Positions 12,122 to 23,331 of a stretch of DNA of 64,000 nucleotides are shown here, one piece after another. The notes under the pieces are model-generated. The model was given only the letters and a program-made list of their open reading frames with translations. It was not told the origin of the DNA and ran no database searches. The translations under genes were made by a program, and so were the position numbers. Origin of the DNA: Hymenoscyphus infarciens (Eukaryota > Ascomycota > Leotiomycetes > Helotiales > Helotiaceae); NCBI GenBank assembly GCA_001414345.1, contig LLCB01000059.1, positions 62,001 to 126,000 of the forward strand. Direction: 5' to 3'. How positions within the stretch are numbered: position 1 is the stretch's first letter; every line of letters begins with the position of its first letter.

Positions 12122-13418
12122 GGTGTTCGATAAAGCAGCATGGTCTTGAAGGTGTGTGATGTCTACCTAGGCACGAGAAATGAGCCTGAGCCTCGTATCC
12201 GAAAGATATAAAAAAGGTAATGAATGGCCCTTGCCAGTTTAGGATCAATCTCCGCCCATCAACTCCGTCGCGGCCGCATTGCTGTACTGTAACTGGTCAG
12301 ATCGTCCCAGGTTCCTAGTCCACGTTGACTAAGCTTCAGTATGTATACGAGTACCTACCAGTCAGGGGAACGAGAAAATATAGATGGAGCTAGAAATTGA
12401 AGCAGTATGCCCCGGTGTTGATTTCTAGAAAAAAGAAAGAGAAAATTTTAGAAAGGTAGCTGTCGCATCCTGCGGCTGAGATGCTGAATTCTGCAACAAC
12501 CGGGGTTATTTAGTTACACGTGACTTGCCTCTCACTGCAGTCACCAATTAAACCGTTCGCCTAAAAAGCTGACAAAAGTATCTCTCCTTTCTCATATGTT
12601 TTCAAAACTCCTTCTTCTCTTAGGAGAGTAAAGCTTTCTTCTACCTTTTTGTAAAATGAAACAAAAATACGTTCACTTTCACTTCAACGAAGTGAGATTA
12701 AGATAAACCGAGGTTTATATTTAACACTTCTCGATTGTTTAGTTCTTACGAATGTCTTACTTACTTTGAATAAATTTACATCGATAAATAATGTTTAGAA
12801 TAAGCCGGTGTTTGAATTTAAGACTTTTTAATATTATAAAAGAGTTTAATTCTTACTAATATCTACATTAGTTTCTCTACTTCGAACCTGTTTACTATAG
12901 TCTTTCTCTAGAGTGTTAACTGATATCTTCTAGAACTCTTATATTCTCCTCTCTTTTCCTATATACTAGCTATTTAGAAAATCCTTTAATTTTAGGTTAA
13001 TTTACTTAAATAGTTTCTATTTCTCCTCTATTTTCTCCATAGCGTTTCTCTCATTCTTATTTCTTTATATCTAGTACTTTAGAAGACGTAAATATTGATT
13101 AATCCCTTTAAGTTAATTATACTAAAGATATATAGCTAGACCCGAAACATGAAATGAGAACTAAATCCAACCAAGCAGCAAAAGTGCGAAAGAGGCCTCC
13201 ATTAATAGAACATCGTAGAACATTATGTATGTCTGCAAAAATACACCAAAAGTTAAGACTGATATTCTGCCGTAGAGCTGTGAGGCCTTCTGCCAATCAG
13301 AGATTCCTCCTTGGACTATCAGCTGACACCTGTGGGCTGACATATTCCTGAACGACACCGAAACGAACCCCTCAAAACCCTCGACAAAGCAATCCGCCAT
13401 TTCATATACACACATTCA
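12122..13418. other. intergenic with AT-rich degenerate repeats
   Basis: The first 400 bp are of normal composition (regulator promoter). From about 12560 to 13140 the sequence becomes strongly AT-rich, has no open frames of note, and shows two diverged tandem blocks of roughly 115-125 bp (about 12690-12880) sharing words such as AATAAGCCGGTGTTT versus GATAAACCGAGGTTT. This is consistent with a RIP-decayed repeat; that reading is inference. Confidence 0.5.
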
Positions 13419-14252
13419 ATGTCGTCCTCGACCCCACTGTCTCCTCGCTTAGCAAAAAATGATGGGGAAAACAGGTGCGTACCCCTCAACATCCAAACAC
13501 TCATTCTCAGATACTTCTTAGATCAAAACTCCAAGCCATCCTTGAAGTCTCAATAGAAAGTGTAACTCCAGACTTATAACTCTCCGCGTCTGAAGATTCA
13601 TATCAATCATTTGAACTCACCATCGCAGCACGACAGAAGTGGAGCGCCCCCCCCCCCCAAACAAAGCAATCACTATCAGCACATGGCGAACCCCGCTCAT
13701 TATCGCCATTGCTGGCTTAAATATCACTACAGGAGACAGCATTGGTCGTCATATAAAGATGCGATCTGTCACAGACCCAGATCGGCATCTTTTTGTCGGT
13801 CAAAACACTGCTCATTAGGGCCAAATTACAAAGCTCCCCACTCTGACAACTGGCGCGACCACATGGGTTTTATCACAATTCCCTCATATAATAGCGAAGA
13901 GAGCTTCTCAGTCACGCGCGTCCTCGAGCGTTCGAGGCTCTCCGAAGACACTTTTGGGAATGCGTACCTGTAACCTGCGAGACCCAAGTCAGATGAAGAA
14001 TATGAACTGAGTTTGAACTCCGAGTTCTACATCGCGTAGAGTTTATGGGATCAGGGGGGTAATTTGCGAGACAAAAGGTTTCTGGTACTTTCAAATCCCA
14101 AACTCAAAGAAAGGGACGATCCGCCGCCACCACGCCCGTATCTTCTGTCGTACGCCTGCTGGGAGGACGAAGAAGACGAAGACAGGAATGAGATGGTGCT
14201 TTTGAAGGTCGGACAGAGCAAAGATGGGAAGTGTGTAAAGTTTCTAAATTGA
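13419..14252 (+). pseudogene. decayed gene of unrecognised fungal family
   Basis: A reading can be followed through the region only by crossing several lesions. It starts at ATG 13419, and a probable intron at 13475-13521 joins it to a segment reading ILEVSIESVTPDL. Then come a TAA stop at 13577, a frame change at a run of twelve C (13647-13658), a segment with ITISTWRTPL and VTDPDRHLFVGQ, and a TAG at 13816 with another frame change nearby. The last part reads GFITIPSYNSEESFSVTRVL, has stops at 13971 and 14037, and ends with a Pro/acidic tail ending VKFLN. The protein-like composition on both sides of each break argues for a real former gene. The family is not identified; sequencing error in the C run is possible but cannot explain all breaks. 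Confidence 0.5.
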
Positions 14253-14387
14253 TCTTACTCGAGAAACTGCATCAAATACAAAGTGGGGATGCGTCTGATG
14301 AGTGGCTGTCTGGTATGCTTTGCTCACCAATTACAGCATTGTGTATATAAACATACTCCAAATTCGCTTAAGACTATCTCTATACTC

Positions 14388-15335
14388 TCTCGCGGTGGAC
14401 GTTAAAAGTGGCAGTAAGTTCCAACTTTAACTACCTAATATCTTGGGATAATTGGACTTCATTGGTCCAAACACCTGGGTCAATATTTTAACGGTAATTG
14501 ACACTTTTATCCTCTAAATAATCGTAAATACCTATAATATCCCTTAAATTACTTGAAAAATGACTGCTCTATCCCTTAAATAATACCCCTTAGAGATAGG
14601 GGTATTCTAGTCAGAAAAGAGGGATATTTGAGTCAGTTTATACTTTTTCTCTATTTATTAGTTTCCTTATACTAATATACTAAAAAGCAATGAATATAGT
14701 AAATTGACCTACTTACGTACTATCTACTTACGACTACGTAAACTAACTCTTAAGGGCTTTGGTTAAGCCTAATACTCTTGATTCTTTCGCTTATAGCTTT
14801 TATTACTTACTAAGTAATCGACGATTTCTTAATGCTTAATATCATAGTAGATGCTATATATTAAAGGTTATAATCTTAAGGTACTAGCTTCAATTTACTA
14901 AAAAATGGGTGGCGTAATATAGTAAAAACAGTGAATAATAACTGACTTAAATATCCCTCTTTTCTAACTAGAATACTCTCATTTTTAAGGGGTCTTATTT
15001 AAGGGATAGAACAGTTACTTTTTAATTAAATTAGAGGATAAAAGTGTTAATTACTATAGAGAAAAAGTATAAACTGACTCAAATATCCCTCTTCTCTGAC
15101 TAGAATACCCCTATTTTTAAGGGGTATTATTTAAGGGATAGAGCAGTCACTTTTCAAGTAATTTAAGGGATATTCTAGGTATTTACGATTATTTAAGGGA
15201 CAAAGGTGTTAATTACCGATATTTTAAAGTGTTCGAAGTTCTTAGAATAATTGCTTTGAATTACCCTAAAAAGCTGGAAAGACGAGAGCTAGGTTGGCAG
15301 GAAGGCGTGAACCTGATGTAATGTCCATCACGAGA
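14388..15335 (+). repeat. MITE family S copy 2, split by a nested element
   Basis: The left part (14388-14491) has TCTCGCGGTGGAC then AAAAGTGGCAGTAA. The right part (15219-15335) has the family signature TTTGAATTACCC with an AAGCTGG block and ends GTCCATCACGAGA, complementary to the left edge. The right TIR lacks the usual TTTACTGCCGC block. A 727-bp element is inserted in the middle, so this copy is older than its insert. Confidence 0.8.
14492..15218. mobile_element. non-autonomous long-TIR element, Mutator-like
   Basis: Long terminal inverted repeats of about 165 bp begin CGGTAATT and are highly similar. The element is bounded by a perfect 9-bp direct duplication, ATATTTTAA (14483-14491 and 15219-15227). 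A 9-bp target duplication with long TIRs is the hallmark of Mutator-like elements. Inside, a second right-end-like segment (about 14945-15056) lies just before the true right end. No transposase frame is present, so mobility would require help in trans. The interior is AT-rich. Confidence 0.85.
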
Positions 15336-15520
15336 CTATATTCAGCTAACCTCCTTATATTAAACTTTCTAGAAAAAATAAATGTTACTTGGCTACACTC
15401 TGGACTTCTGAAACGTTCCGGATTTTTGCTTAATTACTCTAAATACTTGCGAACAATATAGTGTAATTGGTGAAGAAAAATGTACCATATCTAAGAATGG
15501 CAAGGGAATAATTACATTAT

Positions 15521-16039
15521 AGTAAGTTGCGAGTTAAGCTTGAATTTGCCCACTTTTTTTGTAATCTAAGCTTTTTTTTTTCAAAGCTTTCTCCCTCTTT
15601 TCTTTAGAAGACAGAAAATAAAAGTACTCTAAAAGAGACGAGGCCTAGCTAGAAAGAAGCGCTATATCTAATTATCTCTCTTCTATATTACTTATTAATT
15701 TAAAGTAAGTATAACAAAAGTAAACTAAAAAATAGATAATTCTTAAAAAAACCCCTTTTTGAAAAATTTTCACTACCCCTATAAGGTCTTATCGCTACCT
15801 CGATAAGGCCTTCTAAAAAGTAGAACATAAATATAAACTTCTGTTTAATATAGAAAAAGTTTATAGAGTAATAGAGGACATATAGAGCTCTCGTTTCCTA
15901 TTATCTAGAGTATACTAATATATGTTATTATTAAGTAAAGAGTAAAATAAGATAGTAGGGAGGGGAAAAGTAGAGATTTTTTCAAAAACGCTTAGATTAC
16001 AAAAAAACGTTAAAATTCAAGCTTAATTCGCAACTGACT
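15521..16039. repeat. AT-rich TIR element next to DUF2235 gene
   Basis: The ends are inverted repeats of about 50-60 bp: the left begins AGTAAGTTGCGAGTTAAGCT and the right is its near complement, each with a T7 or A7 tract and GTAATCTAAGC. The interior is AT-rich and non-coding, with a short palindrome around AAGGTCTTATCG near 15783. No target duplication is clear. It ends 56 bp beyond the stop of the DUF2235 gene. Confidence 0.75.
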
Positions 16040-16094
16040 GTAGTTGTTGTTGGTATTACTTCATGATATGTGAAAATACAGAAGAGGATCAAAC

Positions 16095-18377
16095 TCAAGC
16101 AGTTACCTGCCACATCGCATTCTTATCAATCGGGTTCCTAACCTTATAGTTCTTGTCATTCATTCTCATCTGAACAGTCCAATGCATGTTGGGATCAATT
16201 TCCGGAATAGCTCTGAATCTCCCCAAGTTCATTCTCACAACCTTTTCCCATTGTTCATCTGGTTTCTGGACACTCACTTTGACTGGCCAAAATTCCAGAA
16301 CCCACCAACTCTTAGCTTGCTCCAGTTGATCATTGATAGGTGCCATGGCATCGAAATGATCTTCGGCATGCTCCGGTAACAGACAGAAGTTCTCTGCAGG
16401 GTGCTTTTTTTCTTGTTCCGAGATTGCATCACGGAAAATCATTTCCTCTTTGCTGATATCGGCCAAGCTTTGTTTCCTCTGATCCTTGTTCACACCCAGT
16501 GCTGTTGAACGTCGTCGAAGAGAAGGTAGCTCACCAGCTTCATACTGCTCTATCATATTTGGCGAGGGTCCCACCACTGGTCTCGATGGCTTCTTGTATA
16601 CCGGCCAAACATTCGGAACATCAATTCCAGCCTCCGCTAAAGCGGCCGTACCAAAGATAATACCAGTGTTGCATTCGAAGCATTGTCTTATCATCCAACG
16701 AAGTGGAATACGGGAGAGCATGTGTCTCTCTTCGTTGAGGACGGCACCGCCACCAACGTCTGCATGAGCCCCGGCAAACCAGACCTCAAAGACGTTAGTG
16801 GTAATATGATCATGCGCTGAGGTGTCCTCTTTCTCAAATTCCTTCTCCAGTTGATCCTGTTTGGAAGGGGCTGAGGAAGTAGAGGAACGCCTGCCGTCGT
16901 TTTCATTTCCCGGAGAACCTGGGTTTTTCGGTCCAAAACAAGAGCGCAAGATTCCACGAATTTTGCCAATTTGCTTGATATTCCCAAAACCTTCCTTTTC
17001 TCTATCCTCTTTATGTTTTCCGGCTTGTTTGATTTTCCCGGGTCCCGTCCCCTTTTCAGAATGGAACTTCGCTTTAGGATTACGATCGATAATATCTTGC
17101 TCCTGGGACGAATCATTGCGTTTCCATTGGCAGACCTTGAACTTCGCTCTATGTTCATCTAAAGCCATTGCATGTCTGAAATAATGGACGGAGCTGGTTG
17201 GCGACTTGCTAAAGGGCAATTTTCTAGGGAAGAACCCCACGCTGGCTACACAATCCCAAAGACCAACGAAATACACTTCGACGTTGATGCAGAATGTCTC
17301 TTTGAACTCGCGACTCATTTTCCAATCTGGCGAATTGTCGTTTTTATAGAAGTTGTAGGCGAAAGAAACTTGTGCTCCACTGCAACATATTAATATATGG
17401 TTTTCTTGATATGAAAGGGGGGCCGGCACTAGGAGGTGCAAGAATTCGTGACTTGGAGCCCCTCGCACTTTCCCTTCTATAATTGTCCTAACACTTCTAG
17501 GAGAATAAAGATAAACTGTTCTAGTCGTTTCGGACAATTGAACAGATTCTCCGAGTTTGAGTCGAACAACCGAGGACACAGAGCAGAGGGATTTAACTCT
17601 TGGCCAGTTACAAGTTCATGCACCCCCTGGTGTCGGGAGAATGCAAACAATTCTCCAACAAAGTCTGGAGGCCAGCAAAATGAACAAGGGGAAAAGGCTG
17701 CTTACTTGTGGGCGGGTAACAATCCTACTTTGTGAAGCATCCCTGATAAACAGCGGACAGTGTAGGCTCCTCGAGAGAAGCCTAGAAGACATATTTTATC
17801 CCCCTCGCAGTAGTTCTGCATCAGGAAACTGTAGGCCTCTTTGACATGAAATCCAAGACCACTTCCCACGGCCATATCCAGAGAAGCTGAAATTCCGCCC
17901 TTCAACCCCTGTTTCCCATTATAGGTGCCAATACCGGCCTGATAATATGTAACTTGGCTTTGGTCATCTTTCTTCAAACACTGCAACAAATTAGCAAATG
18001 TTTTTCTCGTTGACTCGAGAGCCGGGAGCAGTGAGTCAGGATAAAACTTGCTCCCGACAACTTAGAAGAGGAGTTAAAAAGGAGGAACAAAGGTAAAAGC
18101 CGCATACCCTCACGAAGTTAACCACGTTTGAATTGTCGTGGTCGAATTGATCACCGGTTCCATCAAGACACACTATAAGTGTTCGGCCGCCTGGATAGGA
18201 AGTTCTGGAGTCTCGGACTGCTCGGATCGCGAGAGGGATTTCCTCTTGTCGTTCTTGGGGTTCCGGGGACGAAGACATTTCTGCGAGTGAGATTGTTTCG
18301 TTGCATGATTGTACAGGATATGATGGCTTTCTCCAGTGGCCATGTGTAGTATGTTGTGTTTTATTAATGTTGCTCAT
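16095..18377 (-). CDS. DUF2235 alpha/beta hydrolase (Tle1-like)
   Basis: Three minus-strand exons (18377-18108, 17980-17706, 17379-16095) join in frame to 609 aa. DUF2235 hallmarks are present: LIVCLDGTGDQFD near residues 68-80, the nucleophile elbow GFSRG with Ser159, FVGLWDCVASVG, and a HADVGGG block that resembles the family's Asp/His region. The family includes fungal proteins of unknown substrate and bacterial Tle1 phospholipases, so a lipase or esterase role is inferred. A low-complexity insert rich in Lys/Gly/Ser (about residues 245-330) separates the conserved parts. The second intron (17380-17705, 326 bp) contains a 210-bp MITE. The gene is divergent from the Ppo gene, with about 1.2 kb between starts. 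The first ATG was used; a second in-frame one (MSSSPEPQ) is about 35 codons downstream. Confidence 0.9.
17425..17634 (+). repeat. MITE family G copy 1, inside a DUF2235 intron
   Basis: Imperfect 28-bp inverted repeats open with GGCACTAGGAGGTGCAAG and close with the complement of GACACCAGGGGGTGC. The same ends flank the element at 23131-23331. It lies wholly within the second intron of the DUF2235 gene; without it the intron would be 116 bp. Confidence 0.82.
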
Positions 18378-19558
18378 TGTCACTCAATCGAGGTGATATC
18401 GTTACGTTGTGAGGAGGTCTTGTGTAATGATCTCCGAATAATGTGGTTTCTTTCTTTCAAAGTTTTATCGTGCAAAACGTGAATCGAAGGAGCTCGAGAG
18501 CCTTACCCTTTGAGGGGTGCACCGCAACCAGCAAACTGCAGTCTTTTTCCCAAGCCATTTATGCTAGAAAGGGCGTTTGTGAGACTGTCTCATTCCGCGA
18601 GTCCTCGACCAATACAATTCCGCCACGGCAATGATTTCCCCTCCTCATTACTTAGTCTGGCGGGCCGAAGCGGCGAAGGCGTCAAAATAGTCTTTGGGAT
18701 TCAAACCCGTGATAACTTCTACCCCTTTGAGTGCTAGGACAATTAACGAGGCTTTTATTGGAGTGCTGAGGTCTTTTGTTCTCCATTCTCGTTGGCTAAT
18801 ACATATTGGGCCCACCCACAAGCGATACTTAGGGGAGCTTCCGAGGCAGAGCTTTGCAGCTTGCAGCTCACAGCTTACAGCTTACAACTTTCAAGCCACA
18901 AAACCAGGGTTCGGGGAAATGAGACTCCACTATGTCGATCAGATTCTGTGTAGATGATTTGTCTATCAAATCATCTCTCTTTTTCATTTGCTTTCTTTTT
19001 TCAATTCGTTGCTGGAGACGGATCTGATCGATTATATAGGCAGGCATTTTAAGGTTACGACAAGGAACCGGAATATGCCAGGAAGAGAGGCACGTGATAT
19101 CAGGAATTTCCCCGCAAAGAGGACTCTCATGACCTCCACTCCACTGCACCTTTGTACAACTCTTTTCCAGATTCTCATGACCTCCACTAAGACTCCCGTG
19201 CAACAATGGAGATGCATTTCGCTTGGGCGGTGATGATAATATCCGATCTGCATTGTGTGTGAACACAACTTCCCTGCTGCACGTCGTGTCCATTTAGATG
19301 TTAGGGTTGTCGTGATGGCTTCTTCATCGATTGAGACATTTCCAATCAAACGGCGATCAATGGCTGTTTAGTAAGTCAAAGTATGGATAGCTCTGTCTCA
19401 TATTGCCAGCCTCCCACTGCATATCCCATTGTACTTCCCCCCTCATGCTGTCATCCCATCCCTTGCCATCTTCAATTTGAAACCACTTTGAACTTTTCTT
19501 CCTCGTCTTTGAGTCCCTCAATTCTCTGTTGTCGATATCTTCCGTTAATAACGTCACG
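18378..19558. other. divergent promoter region, DUF2235/Ppo
   Basis: Shared upstream region of two divergently transcribed genes. Short frames only. A run of AGCTTGCAGCTCACAGCTTA-type repeats occurs near 18850-18890. No defined regulatory site is claimed. Confidence 0.4.
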
Positions 19559-22500
19559 ATGCCGGGCCAAATAAAGTCGTTGTTGGGCACGATGAGGCGA
19601 AAGCCTTCAAAAGCACCAGATGGAAGAAGTGACGAACAAGCGGCAGCGACCCCGACAGTGGAGAAGACTTCAGTCATTCATGATCTAAGTCACCTTGACT
19701 TCAAAAATGCGAAAACCGTCACAGAAGCCATTACTACAATCGCATCAGGCGAACCTTTGGACGACAAAGAAGTAAGCAACTTTCTACCCTTTCTCCTAAT
19801 CTATCTCTCACATGTTGCGACTGGGAGGATATTTTGTTACTCTAGCTTTTCATTTGCGCAAAATCTAACGTACTTCAAGCTCCTGCTCGAGAATGGAGTC
19901 GCAATGCTTCAAAGTTTGCCATTAAACAGCGGACTTTCAGCCAATGTCTCCAACGATTTCATCACCATGCTTTGGAATGATCTCCCCCACCCACCTCCAA
20001 CAACAGCCGGTCCGACCGCTAGATACAGACACCACGATGGAAGTGGAAATAACCCTTGGATTCCCGAAATGGGCAAAGCTGGATCGGCCTATTCCCGTAG
20101 TGTTCCTCCTACCAAGCCCAAAGGCCCAAACCTCCCTGACCCGGAACTCGTCTTCGATCAGCTTTTGAAAAGGAAAGAAAATACTTTCCGACCACATCCA
20201 TCAGGACTCAATCGTCTCTTTTTCTCCTTTGCGACCATCGTCATTCACGAGTGCTTCCAGACTTCCCGAAGCGATCCATGGATCAACGAAACCTCGAGTT
20301 ACGTAGATCTAAGTACACTTTATGGGAATACCGAGGAAGAACAAAAAAGAGTCAGAACTTACAAGAATGGGGGGATATTTCCTGATTCCGTTGCTTCGGA
20401 GAGGATTATGTTGATGCCGCCTGGGGTGGTTGTGGTTTTACTCATGTTCTCGAGAAATCACAACCACATTGCCGAGAATTTGTTCTCTGTCAATGAGAGT
20501 GGAAATTATAAACCCTGGGATCGACTTGACGAAAAGGAGAAAGTTTGGTAAGTCACAGATTCTATCCTGGTGCAGCGCGATATCTGATATGCGTATTTGA
20601 TACCACAGGCAAGACAATGACATCTTCCAAATCACACGAAATATCAATGTGGGATTCTTCGCTTCCGTCGTGTTGAAAGACTACGTTGCGGCAATTCTCA
20701 ATACCCCACGAGCCAACTCAACATGGTCGCTTGATCTTGGTGCTGAAATCAAACAGCTTGGAAAACGCGTTGAGCGCGGATCGGGAAATGTTGTCTCTGT
20801 TGAGTTTGCTGTTCTCTATCATTGGCATGCTGCTCTAAGTGCGGCTGATGATAAGTGGATGGAAGAAATTTTGAGAGCTAGCTTTCCTGATCTCAAATCT
20901 GTTGACGATATGACTGTCGACATGTATAAGCAAATGATGAAGGTCCTCGGACACAAAATGATGAGTACGCCTCCCAAAGAGTGGACTTTCGGAGGACTAA
21001 AGAGAGGCCCGGATGGGAAATTCAACGATGTGGAGCTTGGGGAACTTATCAAGGATTGCATTGAAGAGCCAGCACATGCTTTTGGTGCACATGGCACACC
21101 TGCCAGCTTGAAGATTGTTGATTTGATGGGACAATTGCAGGCGCGAAACGTGTTTAATGTCTGCACCATGAATGAGTTAGAATGCCCTTCCTTCACTTGC
21201 TTCCACAATTTGACTGACTTTCTTTTCCCAATAGATTCCGTCGATACCTAAACCTAAAACCCTACAAAGACTTCGAAGATTGGAACCCAGACAAGGAAAC
21301 AGCAAGAGCGGCTGAGCTCTTGTATGGGCACATTGAGAACTTGGAATTGTACCCGGGTCTGATGGCTGAAGTTACAAAACCAGCTATGCCTGGTAGTGGA
21401 GTTTGCCCTGGCCAAACAACAGGTCGCGGTATTCTTGACGATGCCGTTGCTCTTGTTCGAGGAGATCGATTCCTCAGTTACGATTTTAACAGCACCACCT
21501 TGACCAATTGGGGAGTGTCAAAACTTTCCGCTCTACCAGCTGGTGCATATGGTGGTATGCTGCCTCACCTACTCTTCAGCGGTCTTCCTGGAGCTTGGAA
21601 AGGGACATCGGCATATGTCCTTCTCCCCTTCTATACCCCCTCAGCAGTCAAAGATATTCTGAAAAAGAACAAAGTCATTCAAAACTACGACTTGGAAAGA
21701 CCACCCAGCGACATGGCAGTGACAGGAATCTTCACCCACGAAGGATGCAAGAAAGTCTTTGAAGATCGGGAAAACTTCCGCGTCATGTACCAATCTGCCA
21801 TCCGTCACTGTACGGACAACCACGATTTCTTGATTGGATGGGACGATGCCAAACGGCACGATCAACGCTCCAACATCCTCCATAATGTATTTTTTGAAAA
21901 GGGGTTCGAAGCGAATGTCTCCAAGTTCTTCAGAACCAACGTCGCGAATCTCATCAAGAAACACTCTTTGAAATATTCGAATAGTGGTAGAAGATCTGTC
22001 GATATCGTTCGTGATGTTACCAATGTCACACCAATTCTCTGGCTCGCTGATAGATTCGCTGTCCCCCTGAAGACGGCCGAACATCCCCATGGTTTGATTT
22101 CAGTATCGGAACTATTCATGGCCTATCTGGTACTTTTCATGTACCAAAGCTTCAACATCATCCCAGCCAATGAATGGAAACTACGAGAGGGAGGTTTGAA
22201 AGTCGGTCCCGTTCTGCGAGGCATCTTTGAAGCCCATCTCAAGACCCAACAAGGCCTCAAGGAGCACGTGGTCGACTGGCTTGCCAAGGGTAGTGCTTTC
22301 GAAGTTGGTCCAGACGCAGATAGGATCTACCACGCACTCAACAATACCAAACTCCCCATTGGAGATCTGGTGGGTGATTGTATTGGCATGGGAGCACCAG
22401 TAGCTGGTAACTTGACTCAACAAGCCTCTCTCCTCATCGACCTCTTCCTAAGCGAGGGATACGAACAATACAAAGCACGTATCATGGAGCTTGCCCATAT

Positions 22501-22981
22501 GCCTGAAGCCGATTCAGAGAGGGAATTGATTGGTTTCGTCTACGAGGGAATGCGACATGCGGGTGTCGTGCCTGGTCTACCACGAGTAGCCTCCAAAGAC
22601 GTAACAGTCACGGACGGTGCTCGAGGTCCGATCCATATTAAAGCAGGCCACACAATTCTCATCGCCACTTCCAAAGCAGCCATGGATCCGCTTGCCTTCC
22701 CAGAGCCAGAGAAACTAAATCCTCATCGTCCCCTTTCGGACTACATCCTTCTTGGTCATGGATTGCATTTCTGTCTTGGCGCGCGATTGGTTGGGTGCTC
22801 ACTTGCTGCTACATTGAGAGAGGTATTTAAATTGAAGAATATTCGGAGGGCTCCTGGACCTCAGGGTCACTTCTCGATTCTGGAACATGAGTTTGCGGGG
22901 GTTAAGATGAGGGTTTATTTGGATGAGAACGCGAAGGAGAGTCCCATTCCTACCACGCTTACGGTGGAGTATGATGAGTGA
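19559..22981 (+). CDS. psi-factor oxygenase / linoleate diol synthase (Ppo)
   Basis: Four exons (19559-19771, 19880-20547, 20609-21175, 21235-22981) give 1064 aa, close to Aspergillus Ppo proteins. The N-terminal half is an animal-type heme peroxidase (fatty-acid dioxygenase) domain. It has distal His194 (VIHECFQTS), catalytic Tyr364 and proximal His367 in LYHWH. The C-terminal half is a P450-type domain with heme-ligand Cys996 in HFCLG and an Asn/Gln pair in GNLTQQ, the position that directs hydroperoxide isomerisation. By family it forms an 8- or 10-hydroperoxide of linoleate and may isomerise it to a diol or epoxy alcohol; these oxylipins govern sporulation and host interaction. With both the YxWH and Cys ligand intact, both halves look active. 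Regiospecificity cannot be read here. Confidence 0.95.
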
Positions 22982-23130
22982 GTGAGGGGAGTTGATACCT
23001 ATTTGTTGATCTAGTATATCGTAGTGGTCCCTCTCTTTTACTTAGTTTGAATAATGTTTTATCCTAACTACGATTGTGAATGAGGTTTTGAGAGTAGTAA
23101 AATTTAGGACATGTCACCTATTCAAGGCTT

Positions 23131-23331
23131 CCACTAGGGGTCGCAGGAATTCGTGACTGGTCCAAGGCACTTGCCTTCCACAATTCTCCTAACTCCTCTA
23201 GAATAATGAAGGTAACAGCTCGAGCCTTGTCAGATGTCTGAATTGCTTTTGCAAGTCTTAGTTGAACAATTGAAGTGCAATGCAGAGGTGCTCTACACTT
23301 AACCAGTTACGAATTCCTGCACCCCCTGGCG
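23131..23331 (+). repeat. MITE family G copy 2
   Basis: The ends GCAGGAATTCGTGAC and its near complement (GTTACGAATTCCTGC) with outer CCACTAGGGG / CCCCCTGG blocks match the copy inside the DUF2235 intron. The element is about 200 bp, non-coding, and lies about 150 bp past the Ppo stop. Confidence 0.82.

Noticed and set aside
16691..17158. 155-codon frame inside the DUF2235 third exon in another frame
   Set aside because: Alternative-frame shadow; the DUF2235 motifs are in the annotated frame.
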